64,000 bases of DNA from Bosea vestrisii. Its GTDB lineage: Bacteria > Pseudomonadota > Alphaproteobacteria > Rhizobiales > Beijerinckiaceae. Below are positions 42,041-51,063 of this stretch, piece by piece (position 1 is the stretch's first letter; the number at the start of each line of letters is the position of its first letter). Location: NCBI RefSeq assembly GCF_030144325.1, contig NZ_CP126307.1:1426001-1490000 (forward strand), written 5' to 3'. The position numbers and the translations under genes were made by a program. The notes below the pieces were generated by a model, which saw nothing but the letters and a program-made list of their open reading frames with translations, was not told the origin of the DNA and ran no database searches.

Positions 42041-42972
42041 GCGCAGCGGGCGCGCCGCTGCTCGCGCTCCACGCCCTGACGTACCGTGTTCGAGGCGGCG
42101 GGATAGTCGACGCCGACCTTGGCGAAGGTGGCGCAGGCCTGGTCGCGCGCGCCAAGCCCGTTCAGCGCCATGCCGAGCTTGAGCAGGCTGTCGGGGCCCT
42201 TGCCGGCCTTCGGATAGTCGCGCGAGATCTTCAGGAACTGCTCGGCAGCCTCGCGATAGCGTTGGCGCTGGAAATAGCTCTCGCCGAGCCAGAAGGTCGC
42301 GTCGGGCGCCAGCCGGTCGCGCGGATAGCTCTGCAGGAACTCGCGGAAGCTCATCTCGGCGCGCTCGTATTCCTTGCGCAGCACATGCGCATAGGCGAGA
42401 TCGTAGAGCTCGCGCGGGGTTCCGGCCTGCCCGGTCGCAGCGACGCTCGGGCCACGCGGCGCCGTCGGCGGTAGCGCGCCGTCCGGCACGGGACGACCGA
42501 CATTGGAAAGGTCCATCGGACCCTGCCCCTGATTGCCGGCGAATTCTTCGTCGATGATCTGGCCAAGCTGACGCGGCCCGCCCGCGGCTCCCGGCTGAGC
42601 AGCCGGATCGAAGGCGTCACCGCGACGCTCGCGCCCGGGCGGTGGCGGAGGATTGGCCGGACGGGCGCCCTGCGGCGCTGGGCTGGCATTGCCGCGCTGT
42701 CCGCCGCGCTCCGATAGGCGGAAGTCGACATCTTCCTGGAACTTCCGCAGCTGCTCGGTCAGGCGCCGGTTCTCGAACTGCAACTGTTCGATCTGGCCGG
42801 AGAGCTGGCGCAACTGGTTCTCGAGACGGCTCGTCCGCACCACGAGATCGGCTGCATCCTGCGCAGCGGCAGGCTGGATCAGGCCGATCGCCAGGAGCGA
42901 CAAGCCAGCAAGCAGGCCGCGCCGCAGCGAGAGCCGCTTAGGGCTCAAAATCGAAATCGTCGCAAAGCTCAT
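42037..42972 (-). CDS. cpoB: Tol-Pal associated protein CpoB (YbgF)
   Basis: A 311-residue periplasmic protein. Signal peptide residues about 1-34 end at AAAQ. A trimeric coiled coil follows (LVVRTSRLENQLRQLSGQIEQLQFENRRLTEQLRKFQEDV), then a Pro/Gly-rich linker (residues 80-185), then TPR repeats from LYDLAYAHVLRKEYERAEMSFREFLQSYP to the C-terminus. CpoB coordinates Tol-Pal with PBP1B and outer-membrane constriction at division. The ATG at 42972 lies 126 bp after pal, and a terminator sits between. Coupled to tilS by a 4-bp overlap. Confidence 0.9.
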   Translation of the reverse strand: MSFATISILSPKRLSLRRGLLAGLSLLAIGLIQPAAAQDAADLVVRTSRLENQLRQLSGQIEQLQFENRRLTEQLRKFQEDVDFRLSERGGQRGNASPAPQGARPANPPPPPGRERRGDAFDPAAQPGAAGGPRQLGQIIDEEFAGNQGQGPMDLSNVGRPVPDGALPPTAPRGPSVAATGQAGTPRELYDLAYAHVLRKEYERAEMSFREFLQSYPRDRLAPDATFWLGESYFQRQRYREAAEQFLKISRDYPKAGKGPDSLLKLGMALNGLGARDQACATFAKVGVDYPAASNTVRQGVEREQRRARCA

Positions 42973-43036
42973 GTCAAGCAAACCGCATCGCCCCGGGGGT
43001 CAGAACTACTACACGCGAATACCACGGCCAAAATAT

Positions 43037-43072
43037 GGAAAAGCCGGCGCTTTCCTTGCGGTAAGCGCCGGC
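43037..43072 (-). terminator. Rho-independent terminator of pal
   Basis: On the minus strand the stem GCCGGCGCTT (43072-43063) and its partner AAGCGCCGGC (43052-43043) flank a 10-nt loop, followed by TTTTCC. It falls between pal and cpoB, separating the Tol-Pal operon from cpoB-tilS. Confidence 0.75.
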
Positions 43073-43098
43073 CACGTCAAGCTTTGTCGAGCCTGGGC

Positions 43099-43599
43099 TC
43101 AGACACCGCCACCGGCGTCGAGCACCGTCACGGCGCGGCGGTTCTGCGACCAGCAGGAAATGTCGTTGCAGACCGCCACCGGCCGCTCCTTGCCATAGGA
43201 GATCGTGCGAATGCGGTTGCCCGGGATGCCGCGCGAGGCGAGATAGTCGCGCACGGTCTGGGCGCGGCGGGCGCCAAGCGAGTAGTTGTATTCGCGCGTG
43301 CCGCGCTCGTCGGCATGGCCCTCGATGGTGAAGGTGTAGCGCGGATAGCGCCCGAGCCAGGCCGACTGCTTGTCGAGAGTTGCGACCGCGGTCGAGGTCA
43401 GATCGGTCGAGTCGGTCTCGAAGAAGACGCGGTCGCCGACATTGACGACGAAGTCTTGCGCGCTGCCGGGAGTGGCGGCGCCACCAGCGCCAAAACCATC
43501 GGCGTTCTGATCCTTGGCGCAGGCGCCGAGGGCGAGCGCGCCCATGAGGGCGGCAGCAAGGCGCACGTTACGGGCGCTGGCGGCAAACGAGGCGAGCAT
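43099..43599 (-). CDS. pal: Peptidoglycan-associated lipoprotein Pal
   Basis: A 166-residue OmpA-like lipoprotein. The start at 43599 gives a signal peptide with a lipobox near LALGAC, the Cys being the lipidation site. The C-terminal OmpA domain has VFFETDSTDLTSTAVATLDKQ and the peptidoglycan-binding motif TIEGHADERGTREYNYSLGARRAQTVRDYLASRGI. Pal ties the outer membrane to peptidoglycan and moves with TolB during division. Preceded by a CGGAGAGAATTGAC ribosome site. Confidence 0.95.
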   Translation of the reverse strand: MLASFAASARNVRLAAALMGALALGACAKDQNADGFGAGGAATPGSAQDFVVNVGDRVFFETDSTDLTSTAVATLDKQSAWLGRYPRYTFTIEGHADERGTREYNYSLGARRAQTVRDYLASRGIPGNRIRTISYGKERPVAVCNDISCWSQNRRAVTVLDAGGGV

Positions 43600-43761
43600 G
43601 TCAATTCTCTCCGAATTTCGGACGCGGAGCGCGCCGGGCGGCGTCACGCGTTACCCATCAATGAAGTGTCAACCTAAACGAGACCTTGCCAGAACAAGGC
43701 GAAGTGGCGGCATTGCGGCGTATGGTTAACCAAATGTGGCGGTGGGCGGCATTCCAGAGAG

Positions 43762-43779
43762 TGATGCAATATTGCATCA
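43762..43779. promoter_or_regulatory. Perfect 18-bp palindrome at the 3' end of the DUF2939 gene
   Basis: TGATGCAAT followed directly by ATTGCATCA (43762-43779). Its right end is the TGA stop of the DUF2939 gene on the minus strand. It may be an operator upstream of pal or a structural element; no protein can be named. Confidence 0.4.
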
Positions 43780-44433
43780 GGAGCCGCGACCAACGCGCGC
43801 CTTCAGCTCCTCGACGAGGCGTGAAATGGTTGCCGAAGGTAGCTCGATCGCGCGCAGCTGCCAGCGCCAGCCCTTGAGGCCGAACCGCAATCGATAGCGC
43901 TCTGCCTCGTTTGCGTCGGTTGCCTGCGGCAGCACGACGACGAAATCTGCCGGCCCATCGAAACCTGACGCGGCGAAGAGGTCCCAAGCGCCAGCGAATT
44001 CGCCCGCACGCGGCAAGGTCAAACCGGCGGGACCTGTGCCAGACCGGCTCCCAGCATTTCGCGCCGCCAGCAGAGCCGTAATCGCCTCCGGCGTCATGTG
44101 CTCGGCGATGATCGCATCGACATAGCCCACCGCGGCGCCCGAAACGACCCGGCGCGCAAGCGGATCCAACTCGCGCATCTGCGGCTCGCGGGCCACGTAG
44201 GCGCGAACCACTTGCTTGGCCAGCGCGCCGCGCACGGCAGGAAGATCGACCCGGCCGAGCACCTCCTCGCCCCGCCCCGTCTGGGCCGCCATGAGGAAGC
44301 GCGCCACCCCAACGTAAGGCGACAGCCAATAGCCGATCAGTAGAGCGACCAGTATACCTAGCAACACCTTCACGCTCCGGCGCGACGGTGCGGGTGCCAC
44401 TACATCGTCTTGCGCGAGACCGGCTTGCGTCAT
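43777..44433 (-). CDS. DUF2939-like membrane-anchored protein
   Basis: A 218-residue protein with one N-terminal TM helix (residues about 22-42, VKVLLGILVALLIGYWLSP) and an extracytoplasmic domain. Motifs include DLPAVRGALAKQVV and a late LRFGLKGWRWQLRAIELP strand, matching DUF2939 proteins. Function unknown. The start at 44433 follows a strong GGGAGGTAGCCCA ribosome site; an in-frame GTG at 44457 is rejected. It lies between tolB and pal on the same strand, a position not usual for Tol-Pal clusters. Confidence 0.75.
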   Translation of the reverse strand: MTQAGLAQDDVVAPAPSRRSVKVLLGILVALLIGYWLSPYVGVARFLMAAQTGRGEEVLGRVDLPAVRGALAKQVVRAYVAREPQMRELDPLARRVVSGAAVGYVDAIIAEHMTPEAITALLAARNAGSRSGTGPAGLTLPRAGEFAGAWDLFAASGFDGPADFVVVLPQATDANEAERYRLRFGLKGWRWQLRAIELPSATISRLVEELKARVGRGS

Positions 44434-44545
44434 TGGGCTACCTCCCGTTCCATTCACCGCGTGTTGCTGATGAATAGGTCGGCACCATGTCCAAGGCGAC
44501 GGCGCTCACACCCTCGTGAATAGTAGAGGTCGACCGTGACCTCGA

Positions 44546-45904
44546 TCAGCGCGCGGCGGTCAGCAGCGGCGACCAGGTCGGGTCCGAGGCGAAGGCCGGC
44601 GTCGGCACCGGGACTTCGACACGGCCGGTGATGTCGACCATGTAGAGCTTGCCGCCGGACTGCCCACCGGGATCGCGGAAGAACATGAGGTACTGGCCGT
44701 TTGGCGCCCAGTTCGGCGCCTCGTTGTGGAAGCCTTCGGTCAAGATGCGCTCACCCGAACCGTCCGGCTTCATCACGCCGATCGAGAAGGCGCCGCCGCC
44801 CTGACGGGTGAAGGCGATCAGGTCCCCGCGCGGCGACCAGGAAGGCTGCGAATAGGAGCCCTGGCCGAAGGAGATGCGCTTGCCCTCGCCGCCGCCGGCT
44901 CCCATGACGTAAAGCTGCTGCGAGCCGCCGCGGTCGCTTTCGAAGACGATCTGCGATCCATCAGGCGCATAGGAGGGCGAGGTGTCGATCGCCGCGGTCG
45001 AGGTCAGCCGCTGCGTGGTGCGCGAGCCGATGTCGATCGCATAGAGATTGGCGTTGCCGCCCTGCTGCAGGCTGAGCGCGATCCGCGCGCCATTGGGCGA
45101 GAAGCGCGGGCTCGTCGTCATATCAGGGAAATTGCCGACGACCTGGCGCTGCCCGGTCTCGATGTTCAGCACATGGACGCGCGGCTGCTCGCCGGTGCGC
45201 TGCGCCATATAGGTCACTTCCTGGGCCACCGGCGAATAGCGCGGCGTCACCACCGAGGTTGCGCCATCGGTCAGGTAGCGCACATTGGCGCCGTCCTGGT
45301 CCATGATGGCGAGCCGCTTGCGCCTTGCCTCCTTCGAGCCGGATTCATCGACGAAGACGACGCGGGTATCGAAGAAGCCGCCGACACCGGTGATCTTGGT
45401 GAAGACCGCATCCGAGATGATGTGGCCGACCCGGCGCGAATTGTTCGGGTCGGTGAAATACTGCTGGCCGTCGATCTGCTGGCCGGCGACCACGTCCCAG
45501 AGTCGGAACTCGGCCTTGAGCCGGCCGCCATCGCGCGAGACCCGGCCGATCACCAGCGCCTGCACGCCGGCCGCCTTCCAGGCCTCGAACTGGGGAGCGG
45601 CGTCGAAGGGCGGGTTCTTCTCGGGGTGGCGCGCCTTCTCGATCGGCAGGAAATAACCGCAGCGCTTCAGGTTGTTGGTGATGATGCCGGAGACCAGCGC
45701 GCCGCCCTCGCCGGCGAAGTCGGCGACCGCGATCGGCATCGGCTGGAAAGTGCCCTTGCGCAGATCGATCACCAGCTCGGCCTGCGCCGGGGCGATCAGC
45801 GCCGGCAAGATCAGCGTTGAGCCGGCCAGCGCGAGCGCGTGCCGGCGGGTCGGCCCGGTAGCCCTGCCAGCCGGGTGAAGGGCAGGATGATGGATGCGGT
45901 CCAT
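44546..45904 (-). CDS. tolB: Tol-Pal periplasmic propeller protein TolB
   Basis: A 452-residue protein. Signal peptide residues about 1-43 end at APAQA. The N-terminal domain (VIDLRKGTFQPMPIAVADF) binds TolA; the C-terminal beta-propeller has WD-like blades with repeats such as SPSYAPDGSQIVFESDRGGSQQLYVM and PSWSPRGDLIAF. Ends with DPTWSPLLTAAR. The start at 45904 lies 5 bp after the tolA stop; an in-frame GTG at 45913 would overlap the stop as GTGA. Its role is to link TolQRA energy to Pal in outer-membrane constriction. Confidence 0.92.
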   Translation of the reverse strand: MDRIHHPALHPAGRATGPTRRHALALAGSTLILPALIAPAQAELVIDLRKGTFQPMPIAVADFAGEGGALVSGIITNNLKRCGYFLPIEKARHPEKNPPFDAAPQFEAWKAAGVQALVIGRVSRDGGRLKAEFRLWDVVAGQQIDGQQYFTDPNNSRRVGHIISDAVFTKITGVGGFFDTRVVFVDESGSKEARRKRLAIMDQDGANVRYLTDGATSVVTPRYSPVAQEVTYMAQRTGEQPRVHVLNIETGQRQVVGNFPDMTTSPRFSPNGARIALSLQQGGNANLYAIDIGSRTTQRLTSTAAIDTSPSYAPDGSQIVFESDRGGSQQLYVMGAGGGEGKRISFGQGSYSQPSWSPRGDLIAFTRQGGGAFSIGVMKPDGSGERILTEGFHNEAPNWAPNGQYLMFFRDPGGQSGGKLYMVDITGRVEVPVPTPAFASDPTWSPLLTAAR

Positions 45905-45909
45905 GGCGG

Positions 45910-47059
45910 TCACAGCACGTCCCTGGCGTCGAAGTTGACGATGACGTCGCGCCAATCGTCATAATAGGAAGCAAATTGCGCGGGAATGCGCAGCGGCGAG
46001 CAACGGCGCGTCGCCGTCAGCGCCGAATCCGCCGCAACCCGGAAGAGCGGGTCGGGCGAGGAATTGGTCACGCTCGCCTGGCCGATCAGCGAACCGTCGG
46101 TGTTGAGCTTCATTCGCACCTGCGGCACCACCGGCTTTTGCGCGCTCTGCAGCGCGATCGGCACGTTCCAGCACTTCTGCAGCTGGTCCTGGATGATGCC
46201 CATCAATTGCGCCCTGAGCGACGGCGAGAGCTTCTGCGAGGAGCCGGTCTGGGTGCCGAGCGAGGCCGTGCGGTTGATCTGCGGCGCGCTCGAACCCGAG
46301 GACTGCGCCTGCTCTTTCGACTGCAGGAGCTTGGCGATATCGTTCGGGTTGAAGTTCTTGGCGATCTCGGCCTCGCGCTTGGCCTTTGCTTCCGCCTCGC
46401 GCTTAGCCTTGGCTTCGGCAGCGATCTTGGCCTTCTGCTCGGCTTCCGCCTTTGCCTTGGCTTCAGCCTCGGCCTTCTGCTTGGCAGCCTTGGCCGCTTC
46501 GACGCGCGCCTGCGCGTCGGCTTCGGCCTTCGCCTTGGCGGCGGCCTTGGCCTCCTGCTCGGCCTGCTTCGCCTTGCTCTCGCGATCGGCTTCCTCGGCG
46601 AGCTTGGCCAGTTCCTCGCGGCGCTGCTCGGCCTCCTGAGCGGCGGCCTGTTCGGATTTCTGCGGCGGCTGCTTGACCGGCTCGGCCGGCGGCGTCGGCT
46701 TTGGAGTCGGACGTGCCGGCGGCAGCGGCGCCGCGGCATTGTCGTCGGCGACCTTGAGCTCCGGCGGACGCGAGGGCGGCGCAGGCGTATCCTGCTTGGC
46801 CTCGCCCGCCTCCTTGCGCTCGACGACCTCGGACTGGCGCTCGGCGCGCTGCTGTGGCTGTTCCTGGACCTTCTCGGCCTGGCGCTCGCCGCGCGTCACC
46901 TGGTTCAGCGCCGAGGGATCTACGACCTCGACCGCAATCGCTTCCTGATGCTCGGGCAGCGGCGTCGGCGCCTGCAAACGCCAGCAGCCCCGCGACCAGA
47001 ACGGTCGCGTGGCCCAGGGCGGAGATCGCCAAGCCCGGCTCGGAACGCGAAACCATCAA
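45910..47059 (-). pseudogene. tolA: tolA, energy-transducing protein, frameshifted after the TM helix
   Basis: ATG 47059 starts MMVSRSEPGLAISALGHATVLVAGLLAFAGA, the expected TolA N-terminus with its single TM helix. The frame then changes: the neighbouring frame reads PTPLPEHQEAIAVEVVDPSALNQ and covers the charged Ala/Lys/Glu coiled coil (residues about 110-205), a linker and the C-terminal TolA globular domain (LQKCWNVPIALQSAQ to the end). Two missing bases in the GCGC stretch near 46965-46977 (giving FAGAPTPLPEHQ), or one extra base, would restore it. As written TolA loses its anchor. It sits correctly between tolR and tolB. Confidence 0.85.
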
Positions 47060-47078
47060 CGCGACGGCACCTTCTCGT

Positions 47079-47528
47079 TCAACGCGAATTCGGTTCGGTG
47101 ACCAGCGCCACCCGCCTGAAGCCGGCGCTGGTGATCGTCGCCATCACCGAAGCGACGCGGCCGTAGTCCACCATCTTGTGGCCACGCACATAGATCCGGT
47201 CCTCGAAGCCCTGCTTGGCGATGCTCTGCAGCTTCTGCACCAGATCGGGCTCGAGCGTCGGCTGGTCCTGCAGGAAGATCTGGCCCTTGTCGTCGATGGC
47301 GATGGTGATCGGCTTCTGATCGACATTGATCGGCTTGGCACCGGTCTGCGGCAGGTCGATCGGCACGCCGGTCGCGATCAGCGGCGCGGCGACCATGAAG
47401 ATGATGAGCAACACCAGCATGACGTCGATGAACGGCGTCATGTTGATCTCGGCGATGGCGCCATGGCGGCGCGGGCGACGCCCGCGGCGTCCTCCGGCCT
47501 TGCCCCCGGCTGCGGCTGACATGCCCAT
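47079..47528 (-). CDS. tolR: Tol-Pal proton channel protein TolR
   Basis: A 149-residue protein of the ExbD/TolR family. Single TM helix with the essential Asp in INMTPFIDVMLVLLIIFMVAAP (residues about 28-50), periplasmic domain with ITIAIDDKGQIFLQD and YVRGHKMVDYGRVASVMATI. With TolQ it forms the proton-driven motor that pulls on TolA. The His/Arg/Gly-rich N-terminus (GGKAGGRRGRRPRRHG) is longer than in E. coli but common in this order. Eleven bases separate it from tolQ. Confidence 0.95.
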   Translation of the reverse strand: MGMSAAAGGKAGGRRGRRPRRHGAIAEINMTPFIDVMLVLLIIFMVAAPLIATGVPIDLPQTGAKPINVDQKPITIAIDDKGQIFLQDQPTLEPDLVQKLQSIAKQGFEDRIYVRGHKMVDYGRVASVMATITSAGFRRVALVTEPNSR

Positions 47529-47539
47529 GATTCAGGCCC

Positions 47540-48253
<714 letters not shown>

Positions 48254-48539
48254 CCTGTCATCCTTCTGCCTGGCTGGCGCGAAACTAAGTTCAGTCCCGC
48301 ACAGCCTGTAGCTTGCGCCGCGAAGGTCGCGCCGCCGCCCGATCTGCGCTCCGGGGATATGCCATTGACACCAATTGCCGCTGAATTCGGCGAAAGATGG
48401 GCCAAACGGCGGTGCTCGCGTGCGCCGGAGGCCTTGTGTCCCGCTAAATCCCCATCGAGGTTAAGGACCGTCATGGTTAATATCGCGTTATGACGGCCAT
48501 GCGGCTGATCACGAAGCGGGCGCGGCGGGGGCTGGGTCG

Positions 48540-49226
48540 ATGCGGTTTAGCGAGCGGATCGCGGGCCATGCCCGGCACTATGTCTGGAACCGGACGACGC
48601 TCAGCGCGCTCCTAATCGTCTCGCCGGCGATCGTTTCGTCCATCGCCACCTTCGCCCTGTCGAATTCCCTCGACCGGCGCATCGCGCGTTTCACCGACGA
48701 GCGCGACACCCTGACGCGCGACCTCGCCGGGCTCGACGGACAGGTGAAGACCTTCGAGACCTTGCAGCTCGGCCGCGGCGCCTTGCTGCTGGTGCTGAAT
48801 GGTTCGCAAGCCGACATGCAGCACAAATACCTGCTCGATCGCCTGTTCCGACAGAATGCGAAACAGGCGGTGCGCCGCATGGCCGCCATCGTCCATCCGC
48901 AGGACTGGCAAAGCCGGATGGCGTCCTATGACGCATTGGTCGACCAGGATTACAGCGACGCCGGAACGGTCCAGACCATCCAGGCGATCGAAAGCGCAAT
49001 GGTGATTGGAGCAGGCGCGCGGCTGACCGCGCTCCAGCTGCGTCACAACATCGTCACGGGACGCATCGGCAAGATCGAGAGCCTGAAAGCCCAGATCACC
49101 GCGGTCCTCGCCTCGCTGACCTCGGCCCTGACCATCGTGATCTTCTTCGTGACCACGAACAGGGGCAAGCCGGAGCCGCCACCGGCTGCAGCAACCCCGG
49201 GAAAAGCCAACGGCCCGCCTCCGTAA
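48540..49226 (+). CDS. Membrane protein with coiled coil, unknown family
   Basis: A 228-residue protein. One TM helix near the N-terminus (TTLSALLIVSPAIVSSIATFAL, residues about 18-40) and one near residues 185-206 (LASLTSALTIVIFFVTTN) flank a 140-residue coiled-coil/helical region with SLDRRIARFTDERDTLTRDLAGLDGQ. The C-terminus is Pro/Ala-rich. No known domain. The topology would place the middle in the periplasm. It runs opposite to tolQ and to the DUF2852 gene. The start is uncertain; ATG 48540 is close to a CGAT site but no strong ribosome site is seen. Confidence 0.6.
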   Translation: MRFSERIAGHARHYVWNRTTLSALLIVSPAIVSSIATFALSNSLDRRIARFTDERDTLTRDLAGLDGQVKTFETLQLGRGALLLVLNGSQADMQHKYLLDRLFRQNAKQAVRRMAAIVHPQDWQSRMASYDALVDQDYSDAGTVQTIQAIESAMVIGAGARLTALQLRHNIVTGRIGKIESLKAQITAVLASLTSALTIVIFFVTTNRGKPEPPPAAATPGKANGPPP

Positions 49227-49238
49227 GGAAGCGGGCCG
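49211..49238. terminator. Hairpin at the 3' end of the unknown membrane gene
   Basis: CGGCCCGC (49211-49218) pairs with GCGGGCCG (49231-49238) around the TAA stop (49224-49226). A stable hairpin, but without a U-tract, so only tentatively a terminator. Confidence 0.4.
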
Positions 49239-49267
49239 CCGATAGTCGACAGGACTGACGGGGCGGG

Positions 49268-49717
49268 TCAGGCGCTTTCGACAGTATCCGTGCCGGTGCT
49301 GGGACGGCGCGTGTTCATGAACTGGTCGAACTCCGCCTTGTCCTTGGCCATGCGCAGCCGGCCGAGGAAATCATGGAACTCGCGCTGCTCGTCCTCGAGA
49401 CGGCGCAGCGTCTCGTCGCGATACTCGTCGAAGGCGCGGTTGCCGCTCGACGCGCCGCGGCCCCAGCCGCCGCCGAAACCGCCACGACCGAAGGGCTGAG
49501 CCCCGCCCATGCGTTCGCGCAGGCGCTCCATCTTGTCCTGCAGGCGATTCATCCGGTGCTCGTAACGTGCCGGTCCACAACCATGTCCCATGCGTCCACT
49601 CCAGAACAGAAAGACCAGGGTCGCCAGACCCAGCGGCCAGAAAATGATGAAGCCGAGCACCGCAAAGGCGAGCCAGGCTCCTTTTCCGTATTCATCAAGC
49701 TTTGCGACGATCGGCAT
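49268..49717 (-). CDS. DUF2852 membrane protein
   Basis: A 149-residue protein beginning MPIVAKLDEYGKGAWLAFAVLGFIIFWPLGLATLVFLFWSGRMG: two short hydrophobic stretches (residues about 13-40) make one hairpin or a single TM. A Gly/Arg-rich region (FGRGGFGGGWGRGASS) and a coiled-coil end (DEYRDETLRRLEDEQREFHDFLGRLRMAKDKAEFDQFMNTRR) follow. This matches DUF2852, widespread in Hyphomicrobiales, of unknown function. Start at 49717 with GAGAGGAATCG; the in-frame extension to 49807 is rejected. Upstream lies the palindromic repeat copy C. Confidence 0.8.
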   Translation of the reverse strand: MPIVAKLDEYGKGAWLAFAVLGFIIFWPLGLATLVFLFWSGRMGHGCGPARYEHRMNRLQDKMERLRERMGGAQPFGRGGFGGGWGRGASSGNRAFDEYRDETLRRLEDEQREFHDFLGRLRMAKDKAEFDQFMNTRRPSTGTDTVESA

Positions 49718-49808
49718 CGATTCCTCTCGAACCTGAATGGCAGCGGCGGATGCCGCTGCCGGCCAACCTCCCGATCGACTCCGTCTTGGAGTGAGGGACG
49801 GATTCACT

Positions 49809-49839
49809 GATCAGGTTATCCAACCTGATCAGATCCGGC
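49809..49839 (+). repeat. Dispersed palindromic repeat, copy C
   Basis: GATCAGGTT (49809-49817), spacer ATCC, AACCTGATC (49822-49830), then AGATCCGGC. It is 92 bp upstream of the DUF2852 start. Same family as copies at 18249 and 21286. Confidence 0.8.
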
Positions 49840-49852
49840 CCTCGCCGACCGT

Positions 49853-49873
49853 GTGAATGTAAATCACATTCAC
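49853..49873. promoter_or_regulatory. Inverted repeat upstream of the DUF2852 gene
   Basis: GTGAATGT (49853-49860), AAATC, ACATTCAC (49866-49873). Eight-base perfect arms with a 5-bp spacer, a form typical of TetR-type operators. Located between the TetR gene end and the DUF2852 start; the cognate factor could be the nearby TetR but its own operator (50579) has a different sequence. Confidence 0.5.
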
Positions 49874-49933
49874 ATATCTGGCCGCACCTGCCAAGGCTTT
49901 CAAGGCAGCCGGATCAAAATTTTCTGCAGAACG

Positions 49934-50581
49934 TCAGACGGCTTGATCGGGGGGCAGGCCCAAGCCTTTGAGATAGACCAGCATTCCAGCCTCGAGCAGG
50001 TCGGCGGCCGACATCGGCAGCGGCCGCCGGCCGGCATCGGCGCGGCCAAACAGCGCCGCGACGCCGTGCGACATCGCCCAGATATGCAGCGCCATCATCA
50101 GCGCAGGTGGTCGCTTTCCTTGCGGCAGCACCGCGATCAGCGTCTCCGCGGCCTGGCGCAGTTGCTGGAAGGCGCGATCGGCGGCGGCGCGCAGCTCCGG
50201 ACTCGCGTCGAGCGGGACGCCGGCTTCGAACATCGCCGAATAGAAGGCCGGCTCATCATGGGCGAAGGCGAGATAGGCCGGGCCGAGCCGGTGGAAGGCC
50301 GTCTCGGCATCCGGCTTGCCGCCGTTCCAGGCCTTGGCCAGGGCTGCCTCGAAGGCGGTAAACCCCCGCACCGCGACATCGGCCAGCAGTTCGTCGCGGT
50401 CGCGATAATGCCGGTAGGGCGCTGCCGGGCTGACACCGGCCATGCGCGCGGCCTCGGCGAAGGTGAAGCCGTTCGGGCCCTTCTCGCCGATCAGCCCCAA
50501 AGCGGCGCGCACCAGCGCCTCCTTGAGGTTGCCGTGGTGATAGCCACGCGGCTGCTCGGGCTCGTTGCGTTTCCAGCTCAT
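49934..50581 (-). CDS. TetR/AcrR family regulator with WHG-type ligand domain
   Basis: A 215-residue regulator. HTH at residues about 30-60 (FTFAEAARMAGVSPAAPYRHYRDRDELLADVA). The C-terminal half (AYLAFAHDEPAFYSAMFEAGVPLDASPELRAAADRAFQQLRQAAETLIA and HIWAMSHGVAALFG) matches the WHG-domain TetR group. The start codon at 50581 lies inside a 21-bp palindrome (50579-50599), so it almost certainly autoregulates. Its target otherwise could be the DUF2852 gene downstream or ybgC upstream. The ligand is unknown. Confidence 0.9.
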   Translation of the reverse strand: MSWKRNEPEQPRGYHHGNLKEALVRAALGLIGEKGPNGFTFAEAARMAGVSPAAPYRHYRDRDELLADVAVRGFTAFEAALAKAWNGGKPDAETAFHRLGPAYLAFAHDEPAFYSAMFEAGVPLDASPELRAAADRAFQQLRQAAETLIAVLPQGKRPPALMMALHIWAMSHGVAALFGRADAGRRPLPMSAADLLEAGMLVYLKGLGLPPDQAV

Positions 50582-50599
50582 GTTACGGGCCCTAACATG
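50579..50599. promoter_or_regulatory. Autoregulatory operator covering the TetR start codon
   Basis: CATGTTA (50579-50585), CGGGCCC, TAACATG (50593-50599): perfect 7-bp arms. The ATG of the TetR gene is the first arm on the minus strand, so bound repressor would block initiation as well as transcription. It leaves little room for a Shine-Dalgarno site, suggesting a short or leaderless 5' end. Confidence 0.75.
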
Positions 50600-50637
50600 G
50601 TGACCGGCCAGCGTCGATGCCAGGCCACTGCCACCGG

Positions 50638-51063
50638 TCAGACGATTTCCAGTCCGAGCCGATGCCGCAACACGTCGGGGATGCGCCGCGCCTTGCCGCC
50701 GCCGACGCAGGCGACCTTGACCTGCGCCGTGATCAGCACCTCCTCGCCGCGCAGGATGCGTTGGTCGAGTTCCATGGTGGCGCCGCGCGCCACCGTCGGC
50801 TTCGTCTCGACCGTGAGCAGATCGTCCATTACGGCAGGCCGCACGAAATCGATCAGCATGCGCCGGACCGCGAAGCCGAGCGCCGCGTCGCCGTCGAAAA
50901 GCTCACGCTGCTCGATGCCGAGCGCCCTGATCAACTCGGTGCGACCACGCTCCATGAAGCGCAGATAGGAGGCGTGGTAGACGACGCCGGAGAAGTCGGT
51001 GTCTTCATAGTAGACACGGACAGAGATGCTGTGGGCGCTAGGCTTGGGCTGCAAATCGATCAT
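50638..51063 (-). CDS. ybgC: YbgC/FadM-family acyl-CoA thioesterase
   Basis: A 141-residue hotdog-fold protein with the signature VYYEDTDFSGVVYHASYLRFMERGRTELIRALG (the Asp-Tyr pair near residue 22). YbgC hydrolyses short acyl-CoA and sits at the head of many Tol-Pal operons; here it is 2.4 kb upstream of tolQ, separated by TetR, DUF2852 and a membrane gene. Overlaps the upstream gene by 4 bp (ATGA), so it is translated from the same mRNA. Confidence 0.92.
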   Translation of the reverse strand: MIDLQPKPSAHSISVRVYYEDTDFSGVVYHASYLRFMERGRTELIRALGIEQRELFDGDAALGFAVRRMLIDFVRPAVMDDLLTVETKPTVARGATMELDQRILRGEEVLITAQVKVACVGGGKARRIPDVLRHRLGLEIV

